Of a stretch of 9,014 nt of DNA, positions 5,903 to 9,014 are shown piece after piece. Source of the DNA: JBBDNV01 sp040877415 (lineage in GTDB: Bacteria; Planctomycetota; Planctomycetia; Pirellulales; PALSA-1355); contig JBBDNV010000213.1 in assembly GCA_040877415.1 (NCBI GenBank), positions 1 to 9,014 on the forward strand, in the 5' to 3' direction. Made by a program: the position numbers and the translations under genes. The notes beneath the pieces are model-generated. The model searched no databases, was not told the origin of the DNA, and worked only from the letters and a program-made list of their open reading frames with translations. Each line of letters opens with the position of its first letter. Position 1 is the stretch's first letter.

Positions 5903-5980
5903 GGTGCCATGCTCACGCTTGCGTGAGCATGTTGCTGCTCTGGAAGGGCACCTCGGCATGGCCACGCAAGCCATGACACC
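5903..5980. repeat. Two-hairpin dispersed repeat element (copy B)
   Basis: A 78-bp element with imperfect inverted ends GGTGCCATG (5903-5911) and CATGACACC (5972-5980), one mismatch. Hairpin 1 is an 11-bp near-palindrome, CATGCTCACGC/GCGTGAGCATG (5908-5918/5921-5931) around TT. Hairpin 2 is CATGGC/GCCATG (5957-5962/5970-5975) with a loop containing CGCAA. GCTTGCG at the tip of hairpin 1 (5917-5923) is complementary to CGCAAGC (5965-5971) at hairpin 2. It lies in the LON-folE intergenic region, ending 9 bp past the LON stop codon. Same architecture as 2140-2204. Confidence 0.75.
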
Positions 5981-5989
5981 CAAAGGCGA

Positions 5990-6697
5990 TCAATTCGTGC
6001 TGAAAGCCGGCGGAAAGCCCGACGCAAAGCTCAATGGGCGCGTATCGCGCGACGCGCTATGCAAGTGGGCCAAAAGCCTCGTGGCCCGCCGGTCGACGCA
6101 CGGCTCGGTCAAAAACGATTGCTTGACGCACACGTCGAGGTCGAGCGCATAAGCGATCACGTCGGTCAAGGTCCCGAGCGAAATACTGTCGACCGACAGT
6201 TGGTTAAAGAGCTCGTCGGCGTCCTTGATGCGCGGCAGCATCTTTTCGAACGAGGCAACCAGCTTGTGGTGCAAGGCGGGCCGCGATTCGGCGGTCGCGT
6301 GTGGATACTGATCGCTCAACAGGTCGACCCGGGCCTCGCGAAAGGATCGATGCGGCGACAACTCCTCGACGATTCGCACGCGCTCGAGGCCCAACAGCAG
6401 CAGGTTGTAGCGCGAACCGCCTTGCGCTTGCCACGTGATGACGCGTCCCAGGCAAGCGACCGGCGCGACCGGCGGACGGCCCTCGTAGTCGCCTTCCCAG
6501 CCGGGCTCCAACAACGACATGGCGATCAAGCGGTCGTCTTCGATCGCGTCGCGGAACATCTCCACGTAGCGCCGCTCGAAGATGTGCAGCGGCTGAATGA
6601 CGTGGGGAAAGAGCACCAGGTTCGGCAGCGGAAACAGCCGCGCTCGCCCGGAGAATTGCTCGGGCACGAAGGCCAGATCGTCTTCGCGTTGCGCCAT
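5990..6697 (-). CDS. Stand-alone LON substrate-binding domain protein
   Basis: Protein of 235 residues homologous to the N-terminal substrate-recognition domain of Lon protease but with no AAA+ ATPase or Ser-Lys protease domain. The hallmark is 'LFPLPNLVLFPHVIQPLHIF' followed by ERRY (21-44), then the core strands 'VACLGRVITW' (80-89) and 'YNLLLLGLERVRIVEEL' (97-113), and a C-terminal helical part (about 135-215). Bacterial single-domain LON proteins are widespread; suggested roles are peptide or protein binding, but the function is not established. The start at 6697 (MAQRED...) is chosen because the conserved domain begins soon after; the frame is open to 6862, but that extra part is low quality and would overlap the end of the DUF309 gene. 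No good ribosome site is visible. A repeat element lies directly downstream. Confidence 0.9.
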   Translation of the reverse strand: MAQREDDLAFVPEQFSGRARLFPLPNLVLFPHVIQPLHIFERRYVEMFRDAIEDDRLIAMSLLEPGWEGDYEGRPPVAPVACLGRVITWQAQGGSRYNLLLLGLERVRIVEELSPHRSFREARVDLLSDQYPHATAESRPALHHKLVASFEKMLPRIKDADELFNQLSVDSISLGTLTDVIAYALDLDVCVKQSFLTEPCVDRRATRLLAHLHSASRDTRPLSFASGFPPAFSTN

Positions 6698-6848
6698 GGT
6701 TTTCGTGCTGGCCCGCGGGGGTAGAAGCCAGGCGTGGTCGCTCAAGCGCGGCCGGATAAAACCCGTCGAACAAAGCGCAATCGCGCCGCCGCTCGGGCAT
6801 GATGCGCCCCATTGCAGCCCGCTCGATGCTGGTTTTCTCCGCGGGTAC

Positions 6849-7274
6849 TCAAAGCCTACCACGGAAAGCCGATTTGTCGCCCGTCAGCCTGTCGGGATTC
6901 AAATGGATTTCGGGAATCAGATCGGGAACGATGTCGATTTGGGGAAACTCTAAAACGCTGGCGGTGACGGACGCGAAACATTGCTCGAATTCTTGCAGGA
7001 ACTTGTCCAAGTCAAGGCCCATGTGCGCGGGCCGATAGGGTTCGAGATAATCCCGCGTGCTGAAGTAAAGTTTACGCGCCCCGCGAATATTGCCGTTGCC
7101 GAAATGGTGCAGCGCCACGGCCGCCTGAATGAGGCCCTGGTAGAACTTGCGCGACGGGCCCTGGTAATCGGCCCACAATGCCTCCCACAGCTCGTGGCTC
7201 TCGTAGAAATCGCACTCGTTGAAGCGCGCGATTCCCTCGAGGTACAGCGGCGGATACGGGGCGTCGTCCGTCAT
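6849..7274 (-). CDS. DUF309 family protein
   Basis: Small, probably helical cytoplasmic protein of 141 residues. It has the DUF309 hallmarks 'YLEGIARFNECDFYESHELW' then E (11-31), with the conserved H27-E28 and W30-E31 pairs, and 'KFYQGLIQAAVALHH' (43-57), followed by 'GNIRGARKLY'. The family has no established biochemical activity. Start choice: ATG at 7274 fits the short N-terminus usual in the family; ATG at 7310 would add 12 residues (MHGPETFARKRP). A TATAAT at 7324-7319 sits only 8 nt before the upstream ATG, so if that is a promoter, 7274 is the better start unless the message is leaderless. No ribosome site is seen at either. Residues after about 125 ('HLNPDRLTGDKSAFRGRL') are weakly conserved in character. 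Confidence 0.85.
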   Translation of the reverse strand: MTDDAPYPPLYLEGIARFNECDFYESHELWEALWADYQGPSRKFYQGLIQAAVALHHFGNGNIRGARKLYFSTRDYLEPYRPAHMGLDLDKFLQEFEQCFASVTASVLEFPQIDIVPDLIPEIHLNPDRLTGDKSAFRGRL

Positions 7275-7318
7275 TGGGCGCTTGCGCGCGAAGGTTTCCG
7301 GACCGTGCATTCGAAGGG

Positions 7319-7324
7319 ATTATA
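7319..7324 (-). promoter_or_regulatory. Candidate -10 box of the DUF309 gene
   Basis: Perfect TATAAT on the minus strand, 44 nt upstream of the ATG at 7274. No convincing -35 at 16-18 bp spacing (GC-rich TGGCCC there). An expected transcript start near 7312 would leave about 38 nt of leader. Confidence 0.3.
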
Positions 7325-7344
7325 GACCGAACTCCCCGAACGGG

Positions 7345-7391
7345 CCAGCGGGCCGACCGCCGCCCTCGCGCCGCGGCAATTGGCCCGCTGG
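7345..7391. repeat. 10-bp inverted repeat between BI-1 and DUF309 genes
   Basis: CCAGCGGGCC (7345-7354) and GGCCCGCTGG (7382-7391) are perfect 10-bp arms around 27 nt of very GC-rich sequence that can itself fold (CCGCGGC/GGCGG). In the direction of transcription it follows the BI-1 stop codon by 35 nt and precedes the DUF309 TATAAT. It could end the BI-1 message, although no T-tract follows. Confidence 0.5.
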
Positions 7392-7426
7392 ACACGCGCG
7401 AAAATATGAATGCGCCGGGTGCTCGC

Positions 7427-8155
7427 CTAGCGGCGGGTGACGGCCATCACGAGCTGCACCATGTACCAGAACATCAACGCCACGGACGCGAACAGGGCCA
7501 AGGAGGCCGCCACGTGCTGGCCGATCCGGTAGTGGTGCAGAACGTTGCTGGTGTCGTACAAGATATATCCGCCCGCCAAAAGGAGCATCGCCCCGACGAA
7601 GATGACCCCCAGGTTGAACGAAAAGATCATGCTGCACACGATGATGCCCAACGCCACGATGGCGCAAAGCGACAACGCCGTGCGGAGAAACGAAAAGTCG
7701 GCGCCGGACAGGAACACGACCGCCGTCAAGCCGGAGAAAGTGATCGCCGTCAGCACGCCGGCAATGCCGATGACGTTGACCCCCGTGTCGCCGGCAAACA
7801 TCTGGGCGATATACAAAAGCGGCACGAAGATGACCGCTTCGGCCACGACAAACAGGCCGAGCCCCGCGTATTGCATGCCGACGGAGCTGGACGAGCTGGC
7901 CCAATTGTTGGCGATGTAGCTGACGCCGATGAAGGCCCCCAGCACGATGAACCAGCCGAGTCGATTTCCGAGCACCAGCGCCACGGCCTCTCCCACCCCC
8001 GGCAGGCTGAGCAGAAACGCCTCGAGGCCGATGAAGGCCAGCACGGCCCCGGCCAGATGGAGATACGTCAGGCGAATGAATTTCGCGCGCTCGCTGGTTT
8101 CCGCCTGATCGGCAACCAGGCCCCAACTTTGGTAGGGATTGTAGGCCTCGTTCAT
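7427..8155 (-). CDS. Bax inhibitor-1 (BI-1/YccA) family membrane protein
   Basis: Integral membrane protein of 242 residues with about seven membrane segments, starting at 'TYLHLAGAVLAFIGLEAFLL' (30-49) and ending at 'ALALFASVALMFWYMVQLVM'. The family signature near the end is 'GGYILYDTSNVLHHY' with the conserved Asp at 201. Bacterial members include YetJ, a pH-sensitive calcium leak channel, and YccA, which modulates the FtsH protease; the conserved Asp belongs to the pH-sensing centre in YetJ. Whether this protein conducts calcium is not shown by sequence. The N-terminus (1-25, 'NEAYNPYQSWGLVADQAETS') is cytoplasmic and polar. The start at 8155 has AAGGA 8 nt upstream. It is divergent from the thioredoxin-family gene at 8314, sharing a 158-bp upstream region. 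Confidence 0.93.
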   Translation of the reverse strand: MNEAYNPYQSWGLVADQAETSERAKFIRLTYLHLAGAVLAFIGLEAFLLSLPGVGEAVALVLGNRLGWFIVLGAFIGVSYIANNWASSSSSVGMQYAGLGLFVVAEAVIFVPLLYIAQMFAGDTGVNVIGIAGVLTAITFSGLTAVVFLSGADFSFLRTALSLCAIVALGIIVCSMIFSFNLGVIFVGAMLLLAGGYILYDTSNVLHHYRIGQHVAASLALFASVALMFWYMVQLVMAVTRR

Positions 8156-8313
8156 GACAGGTTTCCTTTTTCGAGAAACGTCGTCAGCTCACGGGCGCTC
8201 GGAGCCAGTTCGCTCGTAGCTGGCAGTCAGCTAGGGGTTTGCTCGGCAAATCGCATTGATAAGATAAGCATACGTCAGATTGTAACAGTAACGCCGCCAA
8301 AGGAGATACAGTC
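8156..8313. promoter_or_regulatory. Divergent intergenic region, BI-1 / thioredoxin-family gene
   Basis: The 158 bp between divergent genes must hold both promoters. It is locally AT-richer at 8248-8290 (GATAAGATAAGCATACG). On the plus strand TTGATA (8256-8261) and TGTAAC (8281-8286) are a weak -35/-10 pair with a long 19-bp spacer; on the minus strand TACAAT reads at 8285-8280 with no good -35. A 6-bp dyad TAGCTG/CAGCTA (8217-8222/8228-8233) is present. All are tentative. Confidence 0.3.
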
Positions 8314-8889
8314 GTGGTTTTAACGCCAAGTACAATGCTGCCGCTGGGCTCGAAAGCTCCCGATTTTTCGCTTCCCAACGTCGACGGAAAAACGGTCTCG
8401 CTGGCCGATTTCAAGGGGGCCAAGGCCTGCCTGATCGTCTTTATGTGCAATCACTGCCCGTACGTGAAACACGTGGCGCCGGAACTGGCCAAACTTGCGC
8501 GCGAGTATCAGGCCAAAGGCGTGGCCGTGGTGGGCATCAATTCCAACGACGTGGCCAGCCATCCGGACGACTCGCCCGAGAAGATGGTGGCCGAGGCCAA
8601 ATCGCGCGGCTACGCGTTTCCCTACCTGTTCGATGAGACGCAGAAGGTGGCCCAGGCTTATCACGCGGCTTGCACGCCCGATTTTTACGTCTTCGACGAG
8701 GACCGCAAGCTGGCCTATCGGGGACAGTTGGACTCGAGCCGGCCCGACTCGGGCATTCCGCTCTCGGGCCGGGACCTGCGAGCGGCGCTCGACGCGGTTT
8801 TGGCCGGAAAGCCGGTCGGGGCGGACCAAAAGCCGAGCATCGGCTGCAATATCAAGTGGCAGCCGGGCAACGAGCCCGACTATTTTTGA
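8314..8889 (+). CDS. Thioredoxin-family (AhpC/TSA-like) protein with CNHC active site
   Basis: Cytoplasmic-looking 191-residue protein without a signal peptide, of the redoxin type. It opens with 'LGSKAPDFSLPNVDGKTVSL' (11-30), has the redox motif M44-C45-N-H-C48-P-Y-V where thioredoxins have WCGPC, then 'VAVVGINSND' (70-79), a C120-T-P122 before 'DFYVFDEDRKLAYRGQLDSS' (123-142), and a conserved-looking end 'KPSIGCNIKW' (173-182). The C120-T-P122 occupies the cis-Pro place, giving an extra Cys next to the CxxC. A thiol-disulfide or peroxide-related role is inferred; the substrate is unknown. The start is GTG at 8314, supported by AAAGGAG at 8299-8305 with 8 nt spacing; the first ATG is seven codons in. 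It is the only confident plus-strand gene here. Confidence 0.92.
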   Translation: MVLTPSTMLPLGSKAPDFSLPNVDGKTVSLADFKGAKACLIVFMCNHCPYVKHVAPELAKLAREYQAKGVAVVGINSNDVASHPDDSPEKMVAEAKSRGYAFPYLFDETQKVAQAYHAACTPDFYVFDEDRKLAYRGQLDSSRPDSGIPLSGRDLRAALDAVLAGKPVGADQKPSIGCNIKWQPGNEPDYF

Positions 8890-8898
8890 AAGGAGGAA

Positions 8899-8916
8899 GG
8901 AGGACAAGTGTCCTCC
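8899..8916. repeat. Short hairpin with ribosome-site-like sequence after the stop
   Basis: GGAGGAC (8899-8905) and GTCCTCC (8910-8916) pair perfectly around a 4-nt loop. It is preceded by AAAGGAGG (8889-8896), starting at the last base of the stop codon. The purine-rich run resembles two tandem ribosome sites, but only an 8-codon frame (GTG at 8908 to TGA ending at 8934) follows. Confidence 0.5.
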
Positions 8917-8959
8917 GCGGAATCTTGTGGGTGAAAGACGTTTAGCCTTCGACCGTTGC

Positions 8960-8997
8960 GGGGGAAGGGACCATCGGGCCCCAAGGTCCCTTCCCCC
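8960..8997. terminator. 13-bp perfect hairpin, terminator-like or repeat
   Basis: GGGGGAAGGGACC (8960-8972) and GGTCCCTTCCCCC (8985-8997) form a perfect 13-bp stem with a 12-nt loop, about 70 bp after the thioredoxin-family stop. It could end that transcript, but it is followed by C-rich sequence (ACACCCCCATCCTCC), not a T-tract, so a GC-rich dispersed repeat is an equal possibility. The window ends 17 bp later. Confidence 0.55.
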
Positions 8998-9014
8998 ACA
9001 CCCCCATCCTCCTT

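Noticed and set aside
6698..6862. N-terminal extension of the LON-domain frame
   Set aside because: It would overlap the end of the DUF309 gene and has no domain character; the LON core begins near residue 18 of the shorter form.
7274..8323. Long plus-strand open frame (349 codons) across the BI-1 gene
   Set aside because: Its composition (His/Asp/Glu/Arg/Gln-rich) is typical of a GC-rich shadow frame, and the minus strand carries a clear BI-1 protein.
1..9014. CRISPR array, defence island, prophage, tRNA or rRNA
   Set aside because: No regularly spaced direct repeats, no transposase, integrase, nuclease or phage proteins, and no tRNA-like cloverleaf or rRNA stretch that I could recognise.

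Overview
This 9-kb window looks like an ordinary chromosomal segment of a planctomycete, probably of the Pirellulales type. The grounds are high GC with G/C-rich third codon positions, a small secreted protein carrying a 'VSPYLNLLQNN...NYQSLVKP' core of a kind I associate with planctomycetes, a VOC protein made for export, and several dispersed GC-rich inverted-repeat elements. The lineage is inferred from sequence style and remembered protein families; no database was searched. I see no rRNA, tRNA, CRISPR array, transposase or phage gene.

Layout: nine of eleven genes are clearly on the minus strand. Read in transcription order from the right, they are a Bax-inhibitor-1-like membrane protein (8155-7427), a DUF309 protein (7274-6849), a stand-alone LON-domain protein (6697-5990), GTP cyclohydrolase I FolE (5797-5123), a polytopic membrane protein (5071-4319), a Tyr-rich secreted protein (4117-3740), a TlpA/ResA-like thioredoxin lipoprotein (3699-3103), an exported two-domain VOC/glyoxalase-fold protein (3066-2266), an acyl-CoA dehydrogenase (1649-492) and pterin-4a-carbinolamine dehydratase (396-52). 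The plus strand carries a thioredoxin-family protein with a CNHC active site (8314-8889), divergent from the BI-1 gene, and a small putative secreted protein with a TTG start (1899-2213), divergent from the acyl-CoA dehydrogenase. The only gap near 250 bases (1650-1898) holds no gene I can support, only GC-rich sequence with three short GTGGCGC repeats.

Likely transcription units: folE plus the membrane gene (close spacing), and Tyr-rich protein - TlpA - VOC (gaps of 40 and 36 bp, with a perfect TATAAT upstream of the first). The last group is a small envelope-directed set: all three products have export or lipoprotein signals. FolE and PCD both belong to pterin metabolism but lie about 5 kb apart, so they are a loose association and not an operon.

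The most interesting content is the repeats, not a new multigene system. Two elements (2140-2204 and 5903-5980) share one architecture: matching GGTGCCA-type ends, a first hairpin with CTTG in its loop, and a second hairpin whose loop holds the complementary CAAGC. Their stem sequences differ but pairing is preserved. A third element of another type (3121-3177) lies inside the 3' end of the TlpA gene, and the first lies inside the 3' end of the small plus-strand gene, so both proteins appear to carry repeat-encoded C-terminal tails. A 13-bp perfect hairpin ends the window.
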